The notes under the pieces are model-generated. The model worked only from the letters and a program-made list of their open reading frames with translations. It made no database searches and had not been told where the DNA came from. The translations under genes and the position numbers were made by a program. From the NCBI RefSeq assembly GCF_003144405.1, contig NZ_PENW01000018.1:186001-250000 (forward strand): a DNA stretch of 64,000 nucleotides. The letters are read 5' to 3'. Every line of letters begins with the position of its first letter. The first letter of the stretch is position 1. Positions 19,879-28,350 of the stretch are shown here, piece by piece. The DNA comes from Proteus cibi (lineage in GTDB: Bacteria > Pseudomonadota > Gammaproteobacteria > Enterobacterales > Enterobacteriaceae).

Positions 19879-20313
19879 TTAGCCTCCTATCACATGACGC
19901 TGAATATAAACAGTAATAAATGCAGTCACCATAAAGATCAAAACGGCCACCATCGAGCGACGCGATAATCGCGCTAATCCACAAATACCATGCCCACTAG
20001 TGCAACCATTGCCTAAACGCGTACCTGCTCCCACCAGAATTCCGGCAATAATTAACATCCAAGGTGACGTTTCAATCACAGGCGATAAAGGTCTATCAAA
20101 AAAATAAAACAGTGTAGGTGCGATTAACATGCCAAGTAAAAATGCCCAACGCCAACCATTTCCCTGCTGTTTTGTTGATAAAACACCACCTAGAATACCG
20201 CTGATCCCTGCAATACGACCATTAAATAACAGTAAAATGGCAGCCGCTGCACCTATCATAAGCCCACCAATTGCCGCGCTTAAAGGCGTAAAGTGAACCC
20301 AATCTATATTCAT
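19879..20313 (-). CDS. Half-size YeeE/YedE-type membrane protein (PmpA-like)
   Basis: 144 residues with about four membrane helices, the other half of the split YeeE/YedE-type sulfur transporter. The family core GIAGISGILGG and the Cys-bearing LGNGCTSGHGICGLARLS, which carries two cysteines, are clear. In Xylella and Agrobacterium, related pmpA/pmpB-type genes sit in the BigR operon for hydrogen sulfide detoxification; the same grouping with an ArsR-family repressor is seen here. The start has no strong ribosome site but lies 3 bases after the repressor stop, so translation is probably coupled. Confidence 0.8.
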   Translation of the reverse strand: MNIDWVHFTPLSAAIGGLMIGAAAAILLLFNGRIAGISGILGGVLSTKQQGNGWRWAFLLGMLIAPTLFYFFDRPLSPVIETSPWMLIIAGILVGAGTRLGNGCTSGHGICGLARLSRRSMVAVLIFMVTAFITVYIQRHVIGG

Positions 20314-20316
20314 AAA

Positions 20317-20640
20317 TTAACCTGCTATAGGACAATAAAGCTGATAAAGCGTATTGAGAAGTACAAGAACTTTTTCATCAGCAATAGAATAAAAGATACG
20401 TTTTCCATCACGACGAGTATTTACTAACCCTTCATTGCGCAAAACGGTTAGCTGTTGAGAAAGTGTCGGTTGACGAATACCTAAACTCTCTTCTAATTCG
20501 CTCACACTTTTTTCGCCCTGACTTAACTGACACAATAATAAGAGGCGATCGCCATTTCCTAGCGTCTTAAGCATGCTGGACGCTTCATTAGCCGCCAATT
20601 TCATTGCATCTAATAAATCAGGTTGAACTCGTTGTGTCAT
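20317..20640 (-). CDS. ArsR-family persulfide-sensing repressor (BigR/SqrR/YgaV-like)
   Basis: 107 residues from the ATG at 20640, chosen because GGAG stands 6 bases upstream; a frame six codons longer lacks one. Winged-helix ArsR fold with a recognition region RQPTLSQQLTVLRNEGL. It carries two cysteines, Cys37 in LLLLCQLSQGE and Cys103 in the C-terminal LYQLYCPIAG, the positions at which BigR and SqrR form a sulfur-bridged link when exposed to reactive sulfur species. Metal-binding CxC motifs of classical ArsR/SmtB members are absent. It is the first gene of the operon with the two YeeE/YedE halves and presumably represses it from the inverted repeat just upstream. Confidence 0.82.
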   Translation of the reverse strand: MTQRVQPDLLDAMKLAANEASSMLKTLGNGDRLLLLCQLSQGEKSVSELEESLGIRQPTLSQQLTVLRNEGLVNTRRDGKRIFYSIADEKVLVLLNTLYQLYCPIAG

Positions 20641-20655
20641 GGTAAACTCCATAAT

Positions 20656-20692
20656 CAATATACTTTTTAATAATATGTTAATTTATATATTG
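20656..20692 (-). promoter_or_regulatory. Candidate operator/promoter of the sulfur cassette
   Basis: Inverted repeat CAATATA (20656-20662) and TATATTG (20686-20692) flanks a very AT-rich core immediately upstream of the ArsR-family gene. ArsR repressors bind AT-rich dyads at this position, so autoregulation is plausible. The exact operator is a guess. Confidence 0.3.
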
Positions 20693-20745
20693 TGCAAGTT
20701 TTCTTTTTATTGCGTGTTTGTATAAGGCGCTATATGCTCTGTAAC

Positions 20746-21255
20746 ATGAAAACGGTAAGAGTCCCCATCGCCTTAGTGCAAAGCGTTATGCGAACACTGC
20801 GTGAAAAATTGCAGCAGGCTAATCTTTATCTTAATACAAATTACCCAGAACCTACTCTACATTATAATCAGAGAGGAACTATTGCAGGCAGTGCCTATTA
20901 TGCAAATTGGGAAATCCGTATTAATCCTACATTATTGATTGAAAATAAACAGAATTTTATTGAAGAAGTTATTCCTCATGAATTAGCGCATTTATTAGTT
21001 AATCGCCATTTTGGGCGTGTAGCGCCTCATGGGAAAGAGTGGAAATGGATGATGGAAACCGTATTACAAGTTTCAGCTAAACGAACCCATCATTTTGATG
21101 TCAGCGCAGTTAAAGCGAAAACCTTTCCTTATGCTTGCCATTGTGAAGAGAAACATCAGCTTACCATTCGTCGTCATAACAAAGTATTACGTGGAGAAAC
21201 ACAATACCGTTGCCGCCATTGTCAGGCTATTTTGCAATTTATTAAGCATGAATAA
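20746..21255 (+). CDS. sprT: SprT family zinc metalloprotein
   Basis: 169 residues from the ATG at 20746. This start is chosen because [22 protein letters not shown] matches E. coli SprT MKTSRLPIAIQQAVMRRLREKL from memory; no strong ribosome site is seen. SprT-like proteins have a metallopeptidase-like domain with HExxH, here HELAH at residues 78-82, and a C-terminal zinc ribbon with CHC and CRHC cysteines. The related eukaryotic Spartan removes DNA-protein crosslinks; the bacterial role is poorly defined. In E. coli sprT lies two genes after metK. Here it keeps that neighbourhood but is pushed about 13 kb away by the bcs and sulfur cassettes. Confidence 0.92.
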   Translation: MKTVRVPIALVQSVMRTLREKLQQANLYLNTNYPEPTLHYNQRGTIAGSAYYANWEIRINPTLLIENKQNFIEEVIPHELAHLLVNRHFGRVAPHGKEWKWMMETVLQVSAKRTHHFDVSAVKAKTFPYACHCEEKHQLTIRRHNKVLRGETQYRCRHCQAILQFIKHE

Positions 21256-21269
21256 ATGCAGACAAAAAT

Positions 21270-21303
21270 AAAGCCGATGTGTTGATTAATTCACATCGGC
21301 TTT
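21270..21303. terminator. Bidirectional terminator between sprT and mgtE
   Basis: A perfect 12-bp stem AAAGCCGATGTG (21270-21281) and CACATCGGCTTT (21292-21303), with flanking A- and T-rich sequence serving both convergent genes. Confidence 0.85.
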
Positions 21304-21332
21304 ATCTTGAAAAATGAATATATGGGATTATC

Positions 21333-22406
21333 TTAAGCAAACTCGCTCATCACATGAGATGCGATCTCAAAGTAAATAATAAGACCTGTACCATCAATTA
21401 ACGTCGCGATAAACGGTGCTGAAACAACCGCAGGATCAATACCTAAACGCTTTAATACCATTGGAATAATAGACGAAACAATCGCACTCCAAACAGTGAT
21501 TGAAATCAGCGTTAAGCCAACCACAATCATCACTTCCATCCCCACACCTAAGAACCAAGCACGCACAAAACCCGCAATCCCCATAGTCAGTGCAACCATT
21601 ATCGATGTGGTGATCTCTTTTCTTAATACAGACCAAACATTGCGTAAGCTCACTTCCCCTAATGCCATAGCACGTACTAGTGTAGAGGTGATCTGTGTAC
21701 CGCTATTTCCGCCAGTACCAATCAGCAACGGAATAAAGAAGGCTAATGAAATTGCAGCTTCTAGTCTATCTTCAAAAGCATGTAATACGGTACTGGTATA
21801 CGCTTCTGCTACAAACAACATCAACAACCACACAACACGCTTACGCCATAATGTGACTGGGCTGGTTTCTAAATAAGGTTGCTCTAAAGGCGACGTTGCC
21901 CCCTGCATTTGTGCATCAAGTGTATTTTCATCTTCAATTAATTCAGCAATATCTTGAGGACGTAAAACACCGACTAATTTTCCAAAATGCATCACGGGTA
22001 CACTGTCTAGACCACTATGGCTAATCAGTTGGTACACATCATGTCGATTCTGCTCTGGTGAGACAGAGAAAAAGGTTTGACGCATCACATCGGACACAAA
22101 CAGATCATTAGCGGCTGTTAGTAATGATTTAACGGGCAAAATCCCATTGAGATAATTATCTTTATCCACCACATATAAATAGGTTGGAATTAATTCATCT
22201 TTTAAATCATTAACCAATTGAGCTTTCACATTTTCAACAGAATCAGCGACAGAAACCGCAATATAAGACTGGCTCATATAAGCACTAACGGTTGCATCAT
22301 CTTTTAAACGATTGTATTGGTCTTGAGTTGAGTTGTTTTGTGGTGTGTTTAAGGATGCATCTGCAACTAATACAGCATCCATTTTGTTTTGAGTATTGAA
22401 TTTCAT
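21333..22406 (-). CDS. mgtE: MgtE-family magnesium transporter lacking the N-domain
   Basis: Inner-membrane Mg2+ channel/transporter. 357 residues, shorter than the usual ~450 because the N-terminal superhelical MgtE_N domain is missing. What remains is a tandem CBS pair (about residues 35-155, with VMRQTFFSV and SVPVMHFGKLVGVLRPQDIAELI) and five membrane helices (about 185-357) with the pore signature LLIGTGGNSGTQITSTLVRAMALGE and the terminal IDPAVVSAPFIATLIDGTGL. GGGAA lies before the ATG and no upstream coding extension is possible, since an M-box riboswitch occupies that DNA. Expression should rise when Mg2+ is scarce. Confidence 0.93.
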   Translation of the reverse strand: MKFNTQNKMDAVLVADASLNTPQNNSTQDQYNRLKDDATVSAYMSQSYIAVSVADSVENVKAQLVNDLKDELIPTYLYVVDKDNYLNGILPVKSLLTAANDLFVSDVMRQTFFSVSPEQNRHDVYQLISHSGLDSVPVMHFGKLVGVLRPQDIAELIEDENTLDAQMQGATSPLEQPYLETSPVTLWRKRVVWLLMLFVAEAYTSTVLHAFEDRLEAAISLAFFIPLLIGTGGNSGTQITSTLVRAMALGEVSLRNVWSVLRKEITTSIMVALTMGIAGFVRAWFLGVGMEVMIVVGLTLISITVWSAIVSSIIPMVLKRLGIDPAVVSAPFIATLIDGTGLIIYFEIASHVMSEFA

Positions 22407-22489
22407 TTTGTGGTTCCCTATTACTGTTTGTGTTTAGCAAATCAGTTCTCCATAGGGGCGAAACCAGAAGCGAGAATGCAAAAGCTATC

Positions 22490-22655
22490 TACACGTCTCG
22501 GTTTTAGCACTATACAACGTATCCGATGAATACTGGAAGTTACATGGGGATATACCTTCGGTCGATATATCCTGTCCTAATCTTGGGCGTCTCTCGACGT
22601 CGTCAGATCAGTAACCTGTGTTTGTATAGGAGCCTCGCCTAACGAGATACTGCAC
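22490..22655 (-). promoter_or_regulatory. M-box (ykoK) magnesium riboswitch
   Basis: Read on the minus strand, the leader contains the hallmark CTCGTTAGGCGAGGCTCCTA, then ACAAACACAGGTTACTGATC, then GACGTCGAGAGACGCC and the purine-rich AGGACAGG segment of the M-box aptamer. The closing helix can form between ATCTCG at the 5' end (about 22647) and CGAGAC near 22494. The element lies about 85 bases before the mgtE start. M-boxes fold on Mg2+ and shut off downstream expression. The expression platform would lie in 22407-22490, which carries no obvious T-run, so translational or Rho-dependent control is possible. Confidence 0.88.
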
Positions 22656-22868
22656 TTTTCTTGCGAATGCGGCGCGCATTATAACCACTCACAATATAAT
22701 GAAAAGCACGATAGCCGTTTTGTTTAAGTTCTATTGAAAAATAACTCGCAAAATTCATCACACAATTAAACAATATAATTTCATTCGAAATTAATATATA
22801 AAAAAGAAATGAGGTTTTCCTAAAAAAACGAAAATCGTATAGTAAAAGATAATCTGTATATTAATTGA

Positions 22869-23204
22869 TTATTTAAATGCTAATTTTTGTACTCTTATTT
22901 CTTCTGCTTGTAAGAATATCTCTTTTACCGTTTTACCATCTAATGATTGGCACATTTTACGCGTGATAATATCCGCATTTTCATGACGACCAGCGATCAC
23001 TAAATCATTAAAATTAATATCATTAAGAATAGCCAATTCTATTGCTTCATCAAAACGCGATTGTTCATCAAGGGGTAGTGAATTGCGCATTTCAACAATT
23101 GAGATACGTAGCGATTCTACATTAGAGCCATCAAGGGTTTGTTGAGGTTTTTCACAGCCAGATAACATGACACTAAACAAACAAATAACTAACAATTTTT
23201 TCAT
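22869..23204 (-). CDS. Small putative lipoprotein (DUF6694-like)
   Basis: 111 residues. A type II signal peptide with lipobox LSGC (Cys17) predicts a lipid-anchored envelope protein. Asp is not at the +2 position, so outer-membrane sorting is likely. The remainder is acidic and helical, with SLPLDEQSRFDEAIELAIL and a C-terminal DGKTVKEIFLQAEEI, and resembles the DUF6694 family of small lipoproteins of unknown function. It stands alone, about 270 bases from hcr and 210 bases from the M-box leader. No function can be assigned. Confidence 0.75.
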   Translation of the reverse strand: MKKLLVICLFSVMLSGCEKPQQTLDGSNVESLRISIVEMRNSLPLDEQSRFDEAIELAILNDINFNDLVIAGRHENADIITRKMCQSLDGKTVKEIFLQAEEIRVQKLAFK

Positions 23205-23403
23205 ATATCCCCCCTTACCCAGTCAATAGTTTAAATAATAGCAGAATGTTTATAAGGAAACTCCCCACTAACTAAAATATATTTTTAATTAGTCATCATT
23301 TCCAATATTTTTATTATTTTGAATAAATAAAAACCTTCTTTAATTTAAAATAAAGGGAAGCATTTTCCAGATTATTTGTTTTTTTAATAGGAGGAATAGA
23401 CAT

Positions 23404-23432
23404 AAAAAACCCTGTTAATAAATAAACAGGGT
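23404..23432 (-). terminator. hcp-hcr terminator
   Basis: The minus strand reads ACCCTGTT, an 8-base loop, AACAGGGT and then six T residues, just downstream of the hcr stop codon. Confidence 0.85.
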
Positions 23433-23475
23433 AAAAAAACAGGGAAAATAGAAGGAAAGACTTAATAGAAAGAGG

Positions 23476-24480
23476 TTAAGCGAGCTCAACATCTCCTTTT
23501 AAACGACAGCTACATGCTAAAACATAGCCTTGAGCTATCTCTTCAGCCGTTAATGTACTGGTACTGCTAACATCATAATCACCACTTACAATACGCGTTT
23601 TACAACTACCGCAAACGCCGGCTCGACAAGCAGCAAAGACAGGAACTTTATTTTCTTCCATAGCAGATAATAAAGTCACACCAACAGGCACTTTAATTTG
23701 TGATAATGGATGGCGAATAGTCATGGTTAATTGTTCGTTTTCATCAACACAAACAGGCTCATCACCAAAACGTTCCATAAAGATATTCTCAGCAGGTACA
23801 CCAAGATTTCTTGCAAAACGTCCCGTGTCTTCCATATAACTATTTGGACCACAGCACATGACGGTACGACTCGCAATATCAGGTACTAATGCAGCTAATT
23901 TTTCTTGAGAAATACGTCCACTAAATAGCCCTTTATTATCAGGTAATTTAGGCATCATGATAAAATTAAGATTGTATGGATATGCATTAGCTAATTCGAT
24001 CCACTCTTTCTCAAAAATAAACTGACTCTGTTCACGAATATTAAAAATAACCGTGATATCTGCTTTAGGCTGATTATTTAACAACCAACGCGTCATCGAC
24101 ATTACAGGTGTCACACCACATCCTGCAGCCAACATTAAATAGCGCGCACCTTCTTTACCCGCGCAAGTAAATTCCCCCTGAGCATCAGATAACCACAGAT
24201 AATCACCCGGTTTTACTTGTGAAGTTAACCAATTTGAACCTACACCATTTTCTAAACGGCGAACGGTTAAAGTAATAAATGGGCTTAATCCTGGGGAAGA
24301 TGAAATGGTATAAGCACGCATTATTTCATCACTATTATTGATACTCACCAGTGCAAATTGACCCGGTTTATAAGCATAAAAGTCATGATTAATTAAATTT
24401 AACGTCCACACTTCAGGTGTTTCCTGATTAATAGAGTGAACTTGCATACGATTAGGACAAAGAGAAGTAGGCATCGTCAT
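23476..24480 (-). CDS. hcr: NADH oxidoreductase Hcr
   Basis: Hcr passes electrons from NADH to the hybrid-cluster protein Hcp, encoded just upstream. 334 residues from the ATG at 24480. A 42-codon longer open frame runs back into hcp, but GAGGGA precedes 24480 and MTMPTSLCPNRMQVHSI matches E. coli MTMPTNQCPWRMQVHHI. Domains in order: FAD-binding ferredoxin-reductase fold (RAYTISS), NAD-binding domain (LAAGCGVTPVMSM) and a C-terminal plant-type 2Fe-2S ferredoxin with CRAGVCGSCKT plus LACSC. The gap to hcp is 58 bases and carries a hairpin. Confidence 0.95.
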   Translation of the reverse strand: MTMPTSLCPNRMQVHSINQETPEVWTLNLINHDFYAYKPGQFALVSINNSDEIMRAYTISSSPGLSPFITLTVRRLENGVGSNWLTSQVKPGDYLWLSDAQGEFTCAGKEGARYLMLAAGCGVTPVMSMTRWLLNNQPKADITVIFNIREQSQFIFEKEWIELANAYPYNLNFIMMPKLPDNKGLFSGRISQEKLAALVPDIASRTVMCCGPNSYMEDTGRFARNLGVPAENIFMERFGDEPVCVDENEQLTMTIRHPLSQIKVPVGVTLLSAMEENKVPVFAACRAGVCGSCKTRIVSGDYDVSSTSTLTAEEIAQGYVLACSCRLKGDVELA

Positions 24481-24495
24481 GGATATTGATCCCTC

Positions 24496-24517
24496 ACCGA
24501 AGCCCTTAGGCTTCGGT
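24496..24517 (-). other. Intercistronic hairpin between hcp and hcr
   Basis: Perfect 9-bp arms ACCGAAGCC (24496-24504) and GGCTTCGGT (24509-24517) with a 4-base loop. There is no T-run on the minus strand; the hcr ribosome site GAGGGA follows directly. It may stabilise the hcp transcript or lower hcr expression rather than terminate. Confidence 0.6.
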
Positions 24518-24538
24518 AATGATAATGAATTTAAAACA

Positions 24539-26191
24539 TTAAGCAGAAAGAATATCTTTAAGATCTTGTTCTGGTGTAGTAATAGAGCGCATACCAAATT
24601 TTTCATTGAGTACCGCCAGCAGATTGTCAGTTAAGAACGCAGGTGCTGTTGGACCGGTATAAATGTTTTTCACGCCTAATGAAAGCAGAGTCAATAAGAT
24701 AACAATCGCTTTTTGCTCGAACCAAGAGAGAATTAAAGACAGTGGTAAGTCATTCACTCCACAACCTAATTTCTCAGCAAGGTTAACCGCTAGCATAATC
24801 GCTGAGTAAGCATCGTTACACTGACCCACATCAAGTAAGCGTGGTAAGCCTTCTAAAGTCCCGAAATCCAGTTTATTGAAACGGTATTTACCACACGCCA
24901 ACGTCATAATTAAACAGTCTTGTGGAATTTCTCTTGCAAGATCGGTGTAGTAACTACGTTCACCACGGCTACCATCACAACCCCCTACTAAGAAAACATG
25001 ACGTAATTTTTTCTGTGAGACTAAATCAATCACGGTATCAGCAGCATTTAATAGTGTTTCACGACCAAAACCCACTGTAATTAAATGCTCAATTTCATTG
25101 TATGGGAACCCTTCTAATGATTGTGCTTGTGCAATCATTTCAGAAAAATCATCACCAGTAATATGTTTTACGCCAGGCCAGCCAACAATACTGCGCGTCC
25201 AAATACGGTCACCGTAATTGCCTACATTCGGATCAATAATACAGTTTGAAGTCATTAATACAGGACCAGGAAATTTTGCAAACTCAATTTGCTGATTCTG
25301 CCAACCGCTTCCATAATTACCCACTAAATGTTTGTATTTTTTAAGTTCTGGATAACCATGAGCAGGTAACATTTCACCATGAGTATAAACGTTGATCCCT
25401 TTGCCTTCAGTTTGCTCAAGTAGCATTTGCAGATCTTTCAGGTCATGACCTGAAATTAAAATAGCTTTACCCGCGACAGGGCGTACGTTAACAGTAACGG
25501 GTGTCGGGTTACCATAAGCTTGAGTTTCGCCTTTATCAAGAATAGCCATAATGCGGAAGTTCATTTGACCAATGCCCATCGCATTTTCTAACAGCTCATT
25601 CATATCAGAAGGGTCCGTGCCTAACCACGCCATATAGTGGTGATATTCTGCATAAATTTCATTGTCATACTGACCTAAAACATGCGCGTGCTCCATATAA
25701 GCAGCCGCCCCTTTTAAGCCATACAAGCACAGCATACGTAATCCATGAAGATCATCACCGATCTGCGCTTTATCTGCATTTAAAGCAAAAAGCTGAGCTT
25801 GTTTTTGTAAGCTGTCTAAATCGTTACCCGCTAATTGGATTTCAGCTCTTGGATTAGTAACTTGAATTGCTGCATTTTTCGCTAAAGTCCGAGATTTCAA
25901 GCTTTCACGGAAATAGATAGCTTCTTTCGCATAACCAACAATGCGATCAGAATCAAAGTTGACGTTAGTTAACGTAGAAAAAAAAGCACGAGGAGCAAAG
26001 CTATCGACATCATGATCAATAATATCAACGCTACGTGCTGCGAGAGCCCATGCTGAAAGCCCTTCTAATACCGCAACAAGTAAATCTTGAAGATCAGAAG
26101 TTTCTGCTGTTTTACCACACATACCTTGCGCATAGGCACAACCATTACCTACAGGCGTTTTCATTGTTTGTTCACATTGCACACAATACAT
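24539..26191 (-). CDS. hcp: Hybrid-cluster protein Hcp (NO/hydroxylamine reductase)
   Basis: Cytosolic iron-sulfur protein that reduces nitric oxide and, in vitro, hydroxylamine during nitrosative stress. 550 residues, equal to E. coli Hcp. The N-terminal CVQCEQT...[11 protein letters not shown] places the 2Fe-2S ligands at Cys3, Cys6, Cys18 and Cys25. Hybrid-cluster ligands are in [22 protein letters not shown] and [15 protein letters not shown]. The promoter region carries an NsrR-like dyad and an FNR-like site, fitting anaerobic, NO-induced expression. First gene of hcp-hcr. Confidence 0.97.
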   Translation of the reverse strand: MYCVQCEQTMKTPVGNGCAYAQGMCGKTAETSDLQDLLVAVLEGLSAWALAARSVDIIDHDVDSFAPRAFFSTLTNVNFDSDRIVGYAKEAIYFRESLKSRTLAKNAAIQVTNPRAEIQLAGNDLDSLQKQAQLFALNADKAQIGDDLHGLRMLCLYGLKGAAAYMEHAHVLGQYDNEIYAEYHHYMAWLGTDPSDMNELLENAMGIGQMNFRIMAILDKGETQAYGNPTPVTVNVRPVAGKAILISGHDLKDLQMLLEQTEGKGINVYTHGEMLPAHGYPELKKYKHLVGNYGSGWQNQQIEFAKFPGPVLMTSNCIIDPNVGNYGDRIWTRSIVGWPGVKHITGDDFSEMIAQAQSLEGFPYNEIEHLITVGFGRETLLNAADTVIDLVSQKKLRHVFLVGGCDGSRGERSYYTDLAREIPQDCLIMTLACGKYRFNKLDFGTLEGLPRLLDVGQCNDAYSAIMLAVNLAEKLGCGVNDLPLSLILSWFEQKAIVILLTLLSLGVKNIYTGPTAPAFLTDNLLAVLNEKFGMRSITTPEQDLKDILSA

Positions 26192-26231
26192 ATCGTATTC
26201 CTTCTAATAAAAGATAACGCTTTATTTTTAT

Positions 26232-26254
26232 AAGTTGCATTTCAGATACAACAT
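26232..26254 (-). promoter_or_regulatory. NsrR-like operator upstream of hcp
   Basis: An 11-1-11 dyad. The half AAGTTGCATTT matches the NsrR half-site AAGATGCATTT at 10 of 11 positions; the other half (ATGTTGTATCT on the opposite strand) matches at 7 of 11. It lies about 41 bases before the hcp start. NsrR control of hcp-hcr is established in other enterobacteria. Confidence 0.6.
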
Positions 26255-26311
26255 AAGAATACGCCATTTTTATAAGAGAGAAAGTGCAATATTGAACAAT
26301 TTAAATGTTGT

Positions 26312-26325
26312 TTGATCTAACGCAA
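26312..26325 (-). promoter_or_regulatory. FNR-like site upstream of hcp
   Basis: The minus strand reads TTGCG-TTAG-ATCAA, 8 of 10 positions of the FNR consensus TTGAT-N4-ATCAA, centred about 127 bases upstream of hcp. hcp is an FNR target in E. coli. The distance from the start codon is rather long, so the site is a candidate only. Confidence 0.4.
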
Positions 26326-26682
26326 TTTATCGCAAATCTTTTAATACCCCTTTTTTTATCCTTTGATTTTGCTTAAGCATCAAAAAAATTTCTAACAAAG
26401 AGAGCATTATTGCATTACGCCGATGGTGACCAAATAAGAAGGAATATTGAAGAATTATTGATGGTTATTTTTGTTTAATCATATAAAGACTGAGAGATGA
26501 AACGATTAAGTTTATCCATTTTTGTTAAATCAGTAATATTCATTACTATTTTTTATAGTTAATATCACCTATTGCATCAATAGCTAATCAAACTTTTTCA
26601 ATTGATATATGTTATTAGCACGAGTATTACGAAATGAAACTACATATTTGAATGATGCTCATCCCTACATTGGAGATTAAAA

Positions 26683-28164
26683 ATGATTAAACTAAATAAT
26701 GTTCCATCAGAATTTCGCCCTCTTGAAAGCTACAAAATGCTAATTGGAGGAGAATGGGTATCTAGCACATCGCAAAAAACAACCAAAACCTATAGCCCAG
26801 CTACTGGTGAATTATTAAGTGAATACCAATCTGGTAGTGCTGAAGATGTGGAACGCGCAGTGAGCGCTGCACGTAAGGCATTCAAAACATGGAGTAAAAC
26901 ATCACCTGCTGAGCGCCAAGCCCTCTTATTAAAAATCGCGGATCGCTTAGAACAAGAACAAGAACGTTTTGCTTGGATTGAATCGCTTGATAACGGTAAG
27001 CCGCTCAATGAGTCGAAAAACATAGATTTACCCGCCTCTATTGACCATTTTCGATATTTTGCAGGCGTGATACGCTCTCATACCGATGAAAGTGCCGTCC
27101 TAGACGAAAATACCATTAGCCTTGTTATTCGCGAACCTATTGGTGTTGTTGGTCAAATTATTCCATGGAACTTCCCATTATTAATGGCAGCATGGAAATT
27201 GGCGCCAGCGATTGCAGCAGGTGATACAGTGGTTATTAACCCAGCAACACTGACTTCCCTTTCATTATTAGAGCTAGGTCGTATTTTGAATGAAATATTA
27301 CCAGCTGGTGTAATTAATATTGTTACAGGGCGCGGATCTGTTGTAGGACAAGCTATTTTAGAGCACGAAGATATTGATAAACTTGCTTTTACAGGTTCTA
27401 CCAATGTCGGTTATACCGTAGCAGAAGCAGCAGCGAAAAAAATGGTTCCGGCAACATTGGAATTAGGCGGTAAATCAGCCAATATCGTGTTCCCTGATGC
27501 AAACATGAAAAAAGCGGTCAAATATTCAGCATTAGCAATATTGATGAACCAAGGACAAGCTTGTGAATCAGGTTCACGTCTGTTCTTACATAAAGATATT
27601 CATGATGAATTTTTGAAAGCATTAAAAACTGAATTTGAGAGTATTCGTGTCGGTGACCCACTTGATCCAAATACGCAAATGGGTACACAAGTTAGTCAAG
27701 ATCAAATGGATACCATCTTAGGCTACGTTGAACTCGCGAAAAAAGAAGGCGCGACTGTTTTAACTGGTGGTGAGCGTATTACTGGTGAAGGTTATGATGA
27801 CGGATTCTTTGTTCGTCCAACTATCATCATCAACGCAACAAACCAAATGCGTGTCGCCCGAGAAGAAATTTTTGGACCTGTGTTGTGTGTTATTCCATTC
27901 GATAATGAAGATGAAGTAATCGAAATGGCGAATGACTCTGAATATGGTCTTGGTGGTGGTGTTTGGACTCAAGATATTAACCGTGCCTTACGTGTTGCAA
28001 AAGCAGTAAGAACCGGTCGTATGTGGGTTAACACTTATCACGAACTCCCAGCACATGCCCCATTTGGGGGTTACAAGAAATCAGGTTTAGGACGTGAAAC
28101 ACATAAAATGATGTTGGATGCTTATAGCCAAGTGAAAAACATCTTCATCAGTATGAAAGAATAA
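26683..28164 (+). CDS. NAD(P)-dependent aldehyde dehydrogenase
   Basis: 493-residue ALDH-superfamily enzyme oxidising an aldehyde to the acid in the cytosol. Catalytic Cys294 lies in NQGQACESGS and the general-base Glu in LELGGKSAN. IPWNFPLLMAAWKLAPA and GPVLCVIPF are typical family segments. The cofactor-binding KPxE motif is changed to NPATLTSLS, with Asn186 where most ALDHs have Lys. That happens in the bacterial branch with QPSSSTP, so it probably marks the subfamily rather than a defect. GGAG lies 7 bases before the ATG. Flanked by its own promoter region and a shared terminator, it is monocistronic. The substrate cannot be read from sequence. Confidence 0.9.
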   Translation: MIKLNNVPSEFRPLESYKMLIGGEWVSSTSQKTTKTYSPATGELLSEYQSGSAEDVERAVSAARKAFKTWSKTSPAERQALLLKIADRLEQEQERFAWIESLDNGKPLNESKNIDLPASIDHFRYFAGVIRSHTDESAVLDENTISLVIREPIGVVGQIIPWNFPLLMAAWKLAPAIAAGDTVVINPATLTSLSLLELGRILNEILPAGVINIVTGRGSVVGQAILEHEDIDKLAFTGSTNVGYTVAEAAAKKMVPATLELGGKSANIVFPDANMKKAVKYSALAILMNQGQACESGSRLFLHKDIHDEFLKALKTEFESIRVGDPLDPNTQMGTQVSQDQMDTILGYVELAKKEGATVLTGGERITGEGYDDGFFVRPTIIINATNQMRVAREEIFGPVLCVIPFDNEDEVIEMANDSEYGLGGGVWTQDINRALRVAKAVRTGRMWVNTYHELPAHAPFGGYKKSGLGRETHKMMLDAYSQVKNIFISMKE

Positions 28165-28280
28165 GATTTTCTCTCTTTTCTAAATTCTTATAAATATAAT
28201 ATCTATACTCATCTCTTCGCCTTCTCCCCAGAAGGCTTTTTATTATCTGTAATCTCACATCTAAAGTGATTACCATAAAA

Positions 28281-28317
28281 AAAACCGCATACTTATCACG
28301 ATAAAGTATGCGGTTTT
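28281..28317. terminator. Bidirectional terminator
   Basis: A perfect 14-bp stem AAAACCGCATACTT (28281-28294) and AAGTATGCGGTTTT (28304-28317) between the convergent aldehyde dehydrogenase and symporter genes. Confidence 0.9.
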
Positions 28318-28350
28318 ATGTTGTGCTGTTGGTCAATAAGTAAGAACGAG

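Noticed and set aside
27760-27972. Asn186 in the aldehyde dehydrogenase taken as a sign of inactivation
   Set aside because: The substitution lies elsewhere (27238-27240) and a KPxE-to-QP/NP change is typical of one bacterial ALDH branch; Cys294 and the catalytic Glu are intact.
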